Made by a program: the position numbers and the translations under genes
The notes under the pieces: generated by a model
Database searches by the model: none
The model's input: only the letters and a program-made list of their open reading frames with translations
What the model was told of the DNA's origin: nothing
Shown: piece after piece, positions 1-7,197 of the stretch
Layout of the letters: each line of letters starts with the position of its first letter
Position numbering within the stretch: the first letter of the stretch is position 1
Assembly (NCBI GenBank): GCA_024234635.1
Contig: JACKNX010000017.1
Location: 27,791-91,790, forward strand
Direction: 5' to 3'
DNA from: Pseudomonadales bacterium
GTDB lineage: Bacteria > Pseudomonadota > Gammaproteobacteria > Pseudomonadales > Azotimanducaceae
Length of the DNA: 64,000 bases

Positions 1-468
1 TGAGAGCAGGCGCTGGCGATAACCGGCGAGCCATTGCGCCTCGTTGCCGGTATCCGGCAGTGCCGGCGGTCCGAGCCCTTCCACCAGTACCAGGCCCCGC
101 ACCAGTTCACCAAACACGGCGGCAAAGCGTGAGGCGATCTGCCCGCCCAGACTGTGCCCGATGATGACCACCGGCTCCTGCACGTGATCCTCGATCACGC
201 GGTAGAGGTCGTGAATGAAGTGTTCCATGGCGTAGGCGTCAGAGCGGTCGCTGGCGCCGTGGCCCCGCTGGTCGGGCAAGACCAGGCGGTGGCGGTCGGC
301 AAACGGTGCGGCAACCGGCAGCAGGCTGTGCGCCACGTCGCGCAGCCCGTGCAGGAACAGCAGAACGGGCGCCTGGGGTGCCGGAGTCGCGGGCGCGCCG
401 CTGTCGTAGATACGCAGGCGCACGCCGCGCACCGTGAGATCGTGCGCCTGCAGGTCCAACGCGGCCAA
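1..468 (-). CDS. alpha/beta hydrolase, 3' end cut by window
   Basis: The minus strand encodes the N-terminal 156 residues of an alpha/beta-hydrolase-fold enzyme. Visible family landmarks are an oxyanion-hole segment LFLHGLRD, the strand LPDQRGHGASD, and the nucleophile elbow GHSLGGQ, whose Ser would be the catalytic nucleophile. The acid and His lie beyond the window edge. The start is taken at TTG 468, which follows the upstream enoyl-CoA hydratase stop (470-472) by one base, so the two are probably cotranscribed and translationally coupled; a later GTG is possible. The substrate (ester, lactone or acyl-CoA-derived compound) cannot be told, but the neighbour suggests acyl-CoA catabolism. Confidence 0.85.
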   Translation of the reverse strand, partial: MAALDLQAHDLTVRGVRLRIYDSGAPATPAPQAPVLLFLHGLRDVAHSLLPVAAPFADRHRLVLPDQRGHGASDRSDAYAMEHFIHDLYRVIEDHVQEPVVIIGHSLGGQIASRFAAVFGELVRGLVLVEGLGPPALPDTGNEAQWLAGYRQRLLS

Positions 469-469
469 A

Positions 470-1300
470 TCAGTCGCTGCTGAGGCGTTTGAAGGCCGGC
501 GGGCGCTTCTCCAGGAAGGAGCGCACACCCTCCTTGAAGTCATCCCGGGCCAGCGACTCGGCCATCCAGTCATTGGATTCGCGCACGGATTCGCCGAGCT
601 GCATGTTCAGGTGCCGGTATACCTGAGCCTTCATCACCTTCAGCGAGGTGGGGGAGGCGACCCTGGCGATATCGGCGATGTAGTCGACTGCCGCCTGACA
701 GGCTTCACCCGTTTCGAGCAGGCGTTCCGCGAGGCCGAGGCGATCGGCTTCCACGCCGTCGAACTTGCGACCGCTCCACAGGATATCCAGCGCCTTGCCC
801 GAGCCGATCAATCGCGGGAGCAGCCAGCTGGCGCCATGTTCGGCGATGAGTCCGCGCTGGGAAAACGCGGTGGTGAACCTGGCCTGCTTCTCCACGAAAC
901 GCATGTCCGCAAGCAGCGCGAACACAAACCCCAGGCCGGCACAGGCGCCATTGATGGCCGCGATCACAGGTTTGCGAACGCTGAGCAGGTAGGTGAAGGC
1001 CACCTGGAAATTGTCGCCCAGCGACGCATCGCCCGGGTTTGCTTCCAGGGCCGACAGGTCTTCGCGTGCACCGCCGCCGGCCGACATCGCGTTCAGCGCG
1101 TTCATGTCCATGCCGGCGCAGAAGCCGCGTCCCGCGCCGGTGAGCACGATGCCAACAACCGCCGGGTCCTGTTCCGCTGCCGCGAGCGCGTGGCGAATTT
1201 CCGCCAGCATGCGGTTGGTAAAGGCGTTCAGGGCGTCCGGCCGGTTCATGGTGATCACGGCCACCGGATCGCGTACGTCGTAAACAATCTCCTGATACAT
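470..1300 (-). CDS. enoyl-CoA hydratase/isomerase family protein
   Basis: A 276-aa crotonase-fold protein that would act on an acyl-CoA thioester in the cytoplasm. Crotonase features are the N-terminal strand VAVITMNRPDALNAF, the oxyanion segment GAGRGFCAGMD and a central GACAGLGFVFALLADMR. The region where classical hydratases carry their first catalytic Glu reads FTTAFSQRGLIAEHG, so chemistry may differ from simple hydration (isomerase or hydrolase are possible). The ATG at 1300 is preceded by GGAAGG at suitable spacing, which rejects the much longer reading frame running upstream to 1903. It sits immediately upstream of the partial alpha/beta hydrolase, in the same direction. Confidence 0.88.
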   Translation of the reverse strand: MYQEIVYDVRDPVAVITMNRPDALNAFTNRMLAEIRHALAAAEQDPAVVGIVLTGAGRGFCAGMDMNALNAMSAGGGAREDLSALEANPGDASLGDNFQVAFTYLLSVRKPVIAAINGACAGLGFVFALLADMRFVEKQARFTTAFSQRGLIAEHGASWLLPRLIGSGKALDILWSGRKFDGVEADRLGLAERLLETGEACQAAVDYIADIARVASPTSLKVMKAQVYRHLNMQLGESVRESNDWMAESLARDDFKEGVRSFLEKRPPAFKRLSSD

Positions 1301-1420
1301 GGGTACCTTCCTTCCCCGTCGTGTGTTTGTCGGCGACTCTACCACGGGCTTCCCGGCGCCTGCGTCATCACGGCGGATTGCATCGTGACCCGGGGCGCTC
1401 GGCGACGGTATCATCCGTCG

Positions 1421-2194
1421 GTGAATCGCCATCTCCGCCGCTTTGTCATTTTCGTGGTGTTGCTGCTCGCGGCAGGCGGGGGCGCGATGTGGTGGTTCGG
1501 GGTCGCGCCAGCGCTGCTGCTCGATAGCGCCCGACGCGAAAATCCCGTGCTGCTCTACGACTTCTCCGGGCTCGGTGACGTCGCGGAGGACCCGGAGGTC
1601 GAACGCACACGACAGGCCCGACTGGTGGCGGTGCAGGCGGAGGGCGGCGCGTTTCTGTTTCACGGTCGCCTGCTGCAGGTGCTGGATGGTCGGCTCGCCG
1701 GGGCGGAATGGCAGGCGCTCGACATTTATCGATTCGGTTCCGGCGCGGATTATCTGCGCATGCGCACGGCACCTGGTCAGGGCGGGCGAGCCAGCGAAGC
1801 GCGCCGGCGGCTGGTACTTGCGTCTGGCCAGGGTGATGCCGTCGAGCCCGTCCCCGATGCCGGCGTTCGCCTGATCTGGGTGTTCCGGCGCCGCGACGAT
1901 CATGCATTCGACTCGGTGGAGGGGTTTGTCGGCACGTTAAGCGCGCGCGGAGCGACCGGTATTCATCGGGCGGAGGTCGAGACCTACGAAGGCAAAGATG
2001 CCTGGGACCTGGTGCTGACCTGTGCGTTCCCGTCGCGGGAAGCAGCGCTGGCCTGGTACCGCGACACCCGCACCCGCACCGAACTGGCCATCATGAAGAG
2101 CCGTTTCGCATCGACGGCGGGGATGCTCTACCTGCCGATCCGGCCCGGTGGTGGTCCTGGCAGCACGGCGGATGGCCGGGCTGACACCGAGTAG
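1421..2194 (+). CDS. membrane-anchored protein of unknown function, possible ferredoxin-like repeats
   Basis: A 257-aa protein not recognised with certainty. It opens with basic residues and one hydrophobic segment (about residues 7-32) that looks like an uncleaved signal anchor, so the rest should be periplasmic. Two later stretches, roughly 40-125 and 150-240, each begin with a beta strand (NPVLLYDFSG; VRLIWVFRRR) and carry an amphipathic helix and a YRF/CAF-type strand, the pattern of dimeric alpha/beta-barrel (ferredoxin-like) domains. That fold is an inference. Start GTG 1421 gives the natural N terminus; the frame is open far upstream over the hydratase gene, which is a shadow. It is divergent from the hydratase. 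Confidence 0.6.
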   Translation: MNRHLRRFVIFVVLLLAAGGGAMWWFGVAPALLLDSARRENPVLLYDFSGLGDVAEDPEVERTRQARLVAVQAEGGAFLFHGRLLQVLDGRLAGAEWQALDIYRFGSGADYLRMRTAPGQGGRASEARRRLVLASGQGDAVEPVPDAGVRLIWVFRRRDDHAFDSVEGFVGTLSARGATGIHRAEVETYEGKDAWDLVLTCAFPSREAALAWYRDTRTRTELAIMKSRFASTAGMLYLPIRPGGGPGSTADGRADTE

Positions 2195-2229
2195 TGTGAG
2201 GTGCTCCTGCCTTGCAGGGGATTGCTGTT

Positions 2230-4296
2230 TCAGAAATAGAGCGTCGCCGAGGCGCGCCAGGTGCGTGGTTCCAGCGGATGGAAATGCACGTCATCCATCC
2301 CGTCAGCGGACTCACTGGCCAGTCGCGATGTGTAGAAGTACGAGATGTCGTGATCGCGGGAATCGAGCAGGTTGAAGGCATCCAGGCGATACTCGACCGC
2401 CCGGTAGCGCCAGGCGAGCCCCAGATTGACCAGGGTGCTCGACGCCGCGCGCACACTATCGTCTTCAACCAGCGACGCCGGTCCCAGATGTCGTAGCTTC
2501 AGACTGGCGGAGAGGCCGTTTCGCCAGGAGGCGTCCACACCCAGATTGAACGTGGATTCGATTGCGCCGGGAATGTGGTCCTGTGCGTCCTCCGTGTCTC
2601 GCAGTCTTGCCCGGGTGCGAGTCCATGCGGCATGCATCGCCAGCCAGTCCAGCGGCTGCCAGAACAGTGTCACTTCGCCGCCGAGGCGCTGGCTGCCGGT
2701 ATTGGTTTCCGTCGTGCCGGCATCGCCCACGAAGACAAGCTCGGAATCGAGGCGGAGCGCGAACAGTGCCAGCGAAAGATTGAAGGTCCGGCCGCGTTCG
2801 AATCGCAGGCCAATTTCCGAGCCGGTGGAAGCCACGAGCGCTGGTACGGGATCCGCAGCATCGCCGGTTAGCGGATCCGTTCGGATCGTCGCGCCGCGTA
2901 CGTCGTTGGAATGCATCCCGCGCCCGAAGTTGACGAATGCGGCCAGGTTGTCAGCCACCCGCCAGGTCAACCCGAGTTTCGGGCTCCACTGCGCGTCCGA
3001 ACCGTCGCCACCGTTTGCCGGTTGCAGTGCGCTGACATCCCAGCGATAGCCGTCCAGGCGCAGCCCGGCGTGCAGAGTCAGGGCATCCATCAGCGCAAGA
3101 TCCATGTCGCCGAACAGACCGAGGGAACCCTCCGCTACGCTGTCCGCCCGGATCGGGTCGATGCTGGCTCCCGCCAGGGTGTGAGAGAGTTCCAGGCGTC
3201 GTATATCGTCCAGACGCAGATCCGCGCCCCATCGGGTTTCCAGCCTCCGCTCGCCCCAGTCGAAATCGTTCGCGGAGCGCACCGTCATGCCGTGGATCCG
3301 GCGCCTGTCCCCTTGCAGGAACTGGTCACCGTTGACGGGATCTTCAAGGAAATAGGTGAAGTTGCTGAGAAGGCGAAACCGGTAGTCCACTGTGTAGGCC
3401 GTGACTTGCCAGGCATCGGTCCTGAAATCTGCGGTGAGTGCGTAGCGGCTGGTAGCGCCGCCGAGATCGGGATCGATGTTGCCGCGCCGGCTGATCTGAC
3501 CGGATGCCACCGCCCGTTCAGGAATCTGGTCCGTGCTGTTCCATCGGGCGTCATACGCATGCAGTGCCAGTCGCGTTTCCACCGACCCATACGTTGCGCG
3601 CCGGCTCGCATAGGCCCTGTTGGCGCGTGAATCCTCGTTCAGCACCCACGGCCCATCGTAGTGCGTGACGTCCACGGCGCCCAACCAGGATTTCCCGCCT
3701 GCCGTGTCGGTGCCTACGATGGCCAGCGCGCGTGCGTAGCCGTTCTGGCCGCCGGAAAGCAGGGCCTGGTTCTGCCTGGCGCGGTCGGCGTACTGGAAAT
3801 CGACGCTACCTGCTGAGGAGAAATCGCCAACGGTGGCATGGTAGGGGCCCTTCCGGTACCAGGTGGTGGTCACCAGCTCCGGAATCATGAAATTCAGATC
3901 GAGATAGCCCTGGCCATGTCCGTGCGTGCGCATGTTCAGCGGCACGCCGTCCAGGGTGGCGGCGAAGTCGGTACCGTGATCCAGATTGAAGCCACGCAGG
4001 AAATACTGGTTGGCCTTGCCGGTTCCCGAGTGCTGGGTTGCCACCATCCCGGGGACTGCTTCCACCAGTTCGCCCACCCGCAGCAGGGGTGGCAGCCGCA
4101 GGTCGTCGAGCGCCACCATACCTTCGGAGGCGGAACGCGTCTGCCCGATCAGGGGTTGGGCGCGTCCGTAGACGATAATCTCCTCCAGCGAGGGTGTGTG
4201 GCTTTCGTGCGCTACCACGGGGCAGGTGAGGAGGATGGTTGCCAGGCACGCAGCGGGACTGCCAAGGCGGGCACAGAGGTCAGCGAACCGGTACAT
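2230..4296 (-). CDS. TonB-dependent outer-membrane receptor
   Basis: A 688-aa outer-membrane receptor with a signal peptide (about 1-29), a short TonB-box-like segment EEIIVYG, a plug domain (about 40-165; landmark QYFLRGFNLDHGTDF) and a beta-barrel ending in the typical terminal aromatic strand, ATLYF. TonB receptors import scarce ligands such as siderophores, vitamins or glycans using proton-motive force; nothing nearby identifies the ligand. At 688 residues it is at the compact end of the family. Its ATG lies inside the 3' end of the methyltransferase gene (17-base overlap), so the two form one minus-strand transcription unit with the methyltransferase first. Confidence 0.93.
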   Translation of the reverse strand: MYRFADLCARLGSPAACLATILLTCPVVAHESHTPSLEEIIVYGRAQPLIGQTRSASEGMVALDDLRLPPLLRVGELVEAVPGMVATQHSGTGKANQYFLRGFNLDHGTDFAATLDGVPLNMRTHGHGQGYLDLNFMIPELVTTTWYRKGPYHATVGDFSSAGSVDFQYADRARQNQALLSGGQNGYARALAIVGTDTAGGKSWLGAVDVTHYDGPWVLNEDSRANRAYASRRATYGSVETRLALHAYDARWNSTDQIPERAVASGQISRRGNIDPDLGGATSRYALTADFRTDAWQVTAYTVDYRFRLLSNFTYFLEDPVNGDQFLQGDRRRIHGMTVRSANDFDWGERRLETRWGADLRLDDIRRLELSHTLAGASIDPIRADSVAEGSLGLFGDMDLALMDALTLHAGLRLDGYRWDVSALQPANGGDGSDAQWSPKLGLTWRVADNLAAFVNFGRGMHSNDVRGATIRTDPLTGDAADPVPALVASTGSEIGLRFERGRTFNLSLALFALRLDSELVFVGDAGTTETNTGSQRLGGEVTLFWQPLDWLAMHAAWTRTRARLRDTEDAQDHIPGAIESTFNLGVDASWRNGLSASLKLRHLGPASLVEDDSVRAASSTLVNLGLAWRYRAVEYRLDAFNLLDSRDHDISYFYTSRLASESADGMDDVHFHPLEPRTWRASATLYF

Positions 4297-4987
4297 GGGG
4301 CCCCTGGACGGTATGTTGCGCGGAATTTTCCCCGAGTGGACGACACTGGAACAGCCGGACTGTCCGGTACTCGTCGAACTCCCCCAGATTCGGCAACGTC
4401 AGCGCCTCGATCTGCCCCGTCTCAACGAAGTCGTTGCGTTCCAGGGAGCGGATACGCGAATCCGCGACGAGGATATCGCGCCCCTTGTCGAACGCCTGGT
4501 CCAGCAATGCAAAGTTGGCGCGGTCGTACAGCACGTCGGCCAGCAGCACGATGTCCACCGGAGCCTGGAGCACTTCCAGGTTGTCGATGATGTCCAGCTG
4601 CACGCCGTTCAGCCTGGCGTTGACGTCAGTGGCCAGCCGGGCGTCAGCGTCGATGTCGCAGGCGATGACCCGTGCGGCGCCTGCCAGTGCGGCGGCAATC
4701 CCGGCGATACCTGAGCCCGAACCGACGTCGAGCACTGTTTTGCCCTGCACCCGGGCCGGCGTTTCGAGCAGCGTGCGCGCCAGCGCCAGGCCGCTACCCC
4801 AGCAGAACGCCCAGTACGCCGGGCGGGCCAGCACGGCATGCATCAGCTCCGGGGCCAGCGGTCCCGTCTGATAGTCGGCGTTGATCAGGGCGAGGCGCAG
4901 CCCGTGGCAGGCCGGGAGTTCGACAACCTCCAGCCGGGCGTCCGGAAGTGTGGCGTGCAGGCGTGCCTGGAGCTCGGGAATGGGCAT
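4280..4987 (-). CDS. class I SAM-dependent methyltransferase, METTL20/ETF-beta lysine methyltransferase-like
   Basis: A 235-aa Rossmann-fold methyltransferase. Motif I is VLDVGSGSGIAGIAAA (about residues 84-99), followed by the acidic strand VIACDIDADA and the motif LLADVLYD, a combination seen in METTL20-type protein-lysine methyltransferases that modify the electron-transfer flavoprotein beta subunit. Substrate assignment is by resemblance only. The segment YWAFCWGSG before motif I is also typical of that group. Its last codons overlap the start of the TonB receptor, so they are translationally coupled, although no functional link is obvious. ATG 4987 is the first start in frame. Confidence 0.8.
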   Translation of the reverse strand: MPIPELQARLHATLPDARLEVVELPACHGLRLALINADYQTGPLAPELMHAVLARPAYWAFCWGSGLALARTLLETPARVQGKTVLDVGSGSGIAGIAAALAGAARVIACDIDADARLATDVNARLNGVQLDIIDNLEVLQAPVDIVLLADVLYDRANFALLDQAFDKGRDILVADSRIRSLERNDFVETGQIEALTLPNLGEFDEYRTVRLFQCRPLGENSAQHTVQGPHVPVR

Positions 4988-5028
4988 GGGCGGGCATGGT
5001 AACAGGCCGCCGCATGCCCGCGATGCCG

Positions 5029-5214
5029 TCAGATGTGGCTGGCGTAGCGTCTGATGAGCAGCAGACCGCCGATGCCGATCAGCGCGAGCACGAGGGGCAG
5101 AAAATCCACCCAGGGCGCATCTGTCGCCGCGGCGGTGACCGGCGCGATCGTGTCCGACGCCCAGGGACTGATACCGGGCACGATGAGAAGACAGAGCATC
5201 GGGATGTGTCGCAT
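5029..5214 (-). CDS. 61-aa small secreted/membrane protein
   Basis: A short gene with a near-ideal ribosome-binding site (AGGAGG about six bases before ATG 5214). The product has a signal-peptide-like N terminus (MRHIPMLCLLIVPG), a short Ala/Thr/Pro linker, and one C-terminal membrane segment (about residues 38-55, LPLVLALIGIGGLLLI) followed by RRYASHI. The layout of hydrophobic stretch plus terminal arginines resembles C-terminal sorting tails, but no recognised PEP, GlyGly or LPXTG signature is present. Function unknown. It is divergent from the downstream DUF1579-like gene, with about 70 bases between starts. Confidence 0.6.
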   Translation of the reverse strand: MRHIPMLCLLIVPGISPWASDTIAPVTAAATDAPWVDFLPLVLALIGIGGLLLIRRYASHI

Positions 5215-5286
5215 GGTCTCCCTCCTTGCAGTGACCAGCCGGGAAGGAATGCTACAGTCCGCCTCCGCCTGGCAGGGTAGGAGGAT

Positions 5287-5820
5287 GTGGTGCGGTGTAA
5301 GTGGCATGTAACTGCGATCTCGGCGCTGGTGTTCCTGTGGCCATCTGTGCCTGCCGCGGCGGGAGAAGGAGGACCGTGCGATGGCGCGGCGTTCCGACAG
5401 TTCGATTTCTGGCTGGGCCACTGGGCGGTGACGGTGAAGAACGGCCGCCCGGCGGGACACAACACGATTGTGTCCGACCAGCAGGGTTGCCTGCTCATGG
5501 AGCACTGGCAGGGCGTGGGTGGCGCCACCGGGCGCAGCGTGAACTTCTATGACCCCGAGCGGCAGCGCTGGCGGCAGGTCTGGGTGGCCCCGGGAACGGT
5601 GATCGATATCGAAGGCGGCCTGGAAGCGTCGGGCATGCGATTGACCGGAACCATCGTCTACGTTCCGGCAGGTAACCGGCGCCCGTTTCGTGGTCTGTGG
5701 ACACCGCTGGCGGACGGCCGGGTGCGGCAATATTTCGAGGAGCAGGGCGAAGACGGCGCCTGGCAGTCGTGGTTCGAGGGTTTCTACACGCCCGCCGAGG
5801 CGGAGTCAGCGGGCGGGTAA
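5287..5820 (+). CDS. secreted DUF1579-like (lipocalin-type) protein
   Basis: A 177-aa protein with a cleavable signal peptide ending near AAAG (about residue 26). The mature part opens with FDFWLGHWAVTV and continues through LLMEHWQGVGG, SVNFYDPERQRW and WTPLADGRVRQYFEE, the pattern of small calycin/lipocalin-like beta proteins described as DUF1579. Members are periplasmic or exported and of unknown ligand. The start is GTG at 5287 (or GTG 5290), behind AGGAGG; an out-of-frame ATG at 5285 is a decoy. It runs in the same direction as the acyl-CoA dehydrogenase, 69 bases downstream. Confidence 0.75.
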   Translation: MVRCKWHVTAISALVFLWPSVPAAAGEGGPCDGAAFRQFDFWLGHWAVTVKNGRPAGHNTIVSDQQGCLLMEHWQGVGGATGRSVNFYDPERQRWRQVWVAPGTVIDIEGGLEASGMRLTGTIVYVPAGNRRPFRGLWTPLADGRVRQYFEEQGEDGAWQSWFEGFYTPAEAESAGG

Positions 5821-5889
5821 CATGGACAAGACGCGGGGACTCTGGTTTGATCGCGGGTTTCGCAGCCACCTGAATTGGGAGACACCGGG

Positions 5890-7035
5890 ATGCCCATGAT
5901 CCTGAACGAAGACCAGATCATGCTCAGAGACAGCGCCAAGGATTTCTGCACGAACGAGGCGCCGATCAGCCAGTTCCGCAAACTCCGGGACGAGCAGAAC
6001 GCGGACGGCTTTGACCGTGCAACCTGGAAGGCGATGGTCGACCTCGGTTGGGCCGGCATTCCGTGGGCCGAGGAGCATGGCGGCAGTGGCTTTGGCTACA
6101 AGGGACTCGGTGTGGTCACCGAAGAAACCGGTCGCACGCTGCTGGCCAGTCCGCTATTCGCCACGGTATGGGTGGGCGGCACGCTGATCAATGTGGGGGG
6201 CTCCGACGCGCAGAAGTCCGATCTGCTGCCGAAAGTCGCGTCCGGTGAATTGCTGCTGGCGCTGGCACTCGAAGAATCGCATCGTCACGCTCCTTACAAC
6301 ATCGCCACCAAAGCGACGAAGTCCGGCAACGGCTACACATTGAGTGGCGAGAAAACCTTTGTGCTGGACGGTCACGTGGCGGACAAGCTGATTGTTGCCG
6401 CGCGCACGTCCGGCGACACCAACGGCCGGTCCGGCATCACGCTGTTCCTCGTCGATCGCAATGCCGCTGGTGTAAGTGTCAGCCGACTGAACCTGGTGGA
6501 TTGCCGCAATGCCGCGAAGGTGAGTCTGGCCAATGTTGCGGTGGATGCAGCAGCCGTGGTGGGGGCTGTTGACAAGGGGGCCGACGTGCTTGATCCGGCG
6601 TTGGACATTGCCCGCATCGGTCTTGCGGCGGAGATGTTCGGTGGCACCCAGGAGTGCTTCGAGCGTACCGTCCAGTACCTGAAGGAGCGCGAACAGTTCG
6701 GGGTGAAAATTGGTACCTTCCAGGCGCTGAAGCATCGGGCCGCCAATATGTTCTGCGAAGTCGAACTGTCCAAGAGCTGCGTGCTGGAAGCGCTCACGGC
6801 GCTCGATGAGGGACGCAGCGCCGAGGACATCGCCAGGCTCGCCAGCCTGGCCAAGACCAAGGTGGGTGAGACGTATCATCTGGTTGCGCGGGAAGGCATC
6901 CAGATGCACGGTGGCATCGGCATGACGGACGAGTTCGACATCGGCTTTTTCATCAAGCGCCAGTCGGTTGCCGAGCAGACTTTCGGCGACGTCAACTTTC
7001 ACCGTAACCGCTATGGTGAGCTGGAAGGCTATTGA
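5890..7035 (+). CDS. acyl-CoA dehydrogenase family protein
   Basis: A 381-aa FAD flavoenzyme expected to oxidise an acyl-CoA to the 2-enoyl-CoA in the cytoplasm. The N-terminal helical domain, the central beta domain (LALALEESHRHA, SGEKTFVLDG) and the C-terminal domain (EREQFGVKIGTFQALKH; IQMHGGIGMTDEFDIG) are all present at usual length. The C terminus reads EQTFGDVNFHRNR rather than the YEGT loop bearing the catalytic Glu in medium-chain enzymes, so it belongs to a divergent pimeloyl-CoA/steroid-side-chain-like branch in which a partner subunit is common; no partner is adjacent. ATG 5890 is preferred because GGGAGA precedes it. Confidence 0.9.
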   Translation: MPMILNEDQIMLRDSAKDFCTNEAPISQFRKLRDEQNADGFDRATWKAMVDLGWAGIPWAEEHGGSGFGYKGLGVVTEETGRTLLASPLFATVWVGGTLINVGGSDAQKSDLLPKVASGELLLALALEESHRHAPYNIATKATKSGNGYTLSGEKTFVLDGHVADKLIVAARTSGDTNGRSGITLFLVDRNAAGVSVSRLNLVDCRNAAKVSLANVAVDAAAVVGAVDKGADVLDPALDIARIGLAAEMFGGTQECFERTVQYLKEREQFGVKIGTFQALKHRAANMFCEVELSKSCVLEALTALDEGRSAEDIARLASLAKTKVGETYHLVAREGIQMHGGIGMTDEFDIGFFIKRQSVAEQTFGDVNFHRNRYGELEGY

Positions 7036-7197
7036 TCCCTGCGTGGCCGGTTCGCGAACGCGGATCGGTCGGTCCTGCCGAAATTGCGGGCGTTCGGACA
7101 TGAGTAACGGCGCCCGTTCGCGAGCTTCATTGCGGGACGTGTGTCAGCTTGTCTGACGCCCTCCGTCCCTTGCCAACCCCTGACAGGAGATTCGACC

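Noticed and set aside
434..1420. Long open frame extending the unknown membrane protein upstream on the plus strand.
   Set aside because: It lies antisense over the enoyl-CoA hydratase, whose protein matches a known family; the real protein begins near 1421 with an anchor segment.
1301..1903. N-terminal extension of the enoyl-CoA hydratase frame on the minus strand.
   Set aside because: ATG 1300 has a good ribosome-binding site and matches family N termini; the extension is antisense to another gene and has no family similarity.
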